Assembly: GCA_004195335.1 (NCBI GenBank)
Contig: SDWK01000841.1
Coordinates: 1 to 6,734 of the forward strand
Length of the DNA stretch: 6,734 nucleotides
Origin: Shewanella sp.
GTDB lineage: Bacteria > Pseudomonadota > Gammaproteobacteria > Enterobacterales > Shewanellaceae
Reading direction: 5' to 3'
Positions 6,716-6,734 of this stretch are shown here, piece by piece (the stretch's first letter is position 1; each line of letters begins with the position of its first letter). The position numbers and the translations under genes are program-made. A model generated the notes under the pieces. That model ran no database searches. It was given only the letters and a program-made list of their open reading frames with translations, and was not told the origin of the DNA.

Positions 6716-6734
6716 CCTATCTCTTACTATATCT

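Overview
The window looks like a chromosomal segment from a marine-type gammaproteobacterium. The best guess is Shewanella or a close relative, because of the protein resemblances, the moderate base composition and the pairing of acs with a transporter-like sensor kinase. That genus call is inference; no rRNA or other marker is present to confirm it.

Layout. At the left edge, on the minus strand, lies the first 54 codons of a RadD/YejH-type DNA repair helicase that runs off the window. A non-coding gap of about 220 bp follows, holding a strong intrinsic terminator for the next gene. Then, on the minus strand, comes a complete acetyl-CoA synthetase gene (acs, 650 aa). A compact divergent control region (about 2340-2515) separates acs from a long plus-strand gene for a membrane hybrid sensor kinase of the CrbS type (1141 aa): SSS/SLC5 transporter-like domain, STAC, PAS, histidine kinase and receiver. 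After a gap of about 110 bp comes a complete plus-strand gene for a small fumarylacetoacetate hydrolase (FAH)-fold enzyme resembling E. coli YcgM. The last 68 bases are non-coding and hold a GNRA-capped hairpin.

How it fits together. Acs activates scavenged acetate to acetyl-CoA. In Vibrio cholerae the CrbS kinase and its partner CrbR, a LuxR-type response regulator, switch on acs. Divergent placement of acs and this kinase suggests the same circuit here, but no separate response regulator gene is present, so the output regulator would be encoded elsewhere. The shared control region contains two short perfect inverted repeats, one on each side, that are candidate operator sites. The FAH-family enzyme may act on an oxo-acid such as oxaloacetate or an acylpyruvate. 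A link to acetate use through the glyoxylate and TCA cycles is plausible but rests only on adjacency.

I found no mobile element, CRISPR array, tRNA or rRNA. The core content is a known acetate-switch arrangement. The parts that seem least described are the control-region palindromes, the shortened FAH protein and the 3' hairpin.
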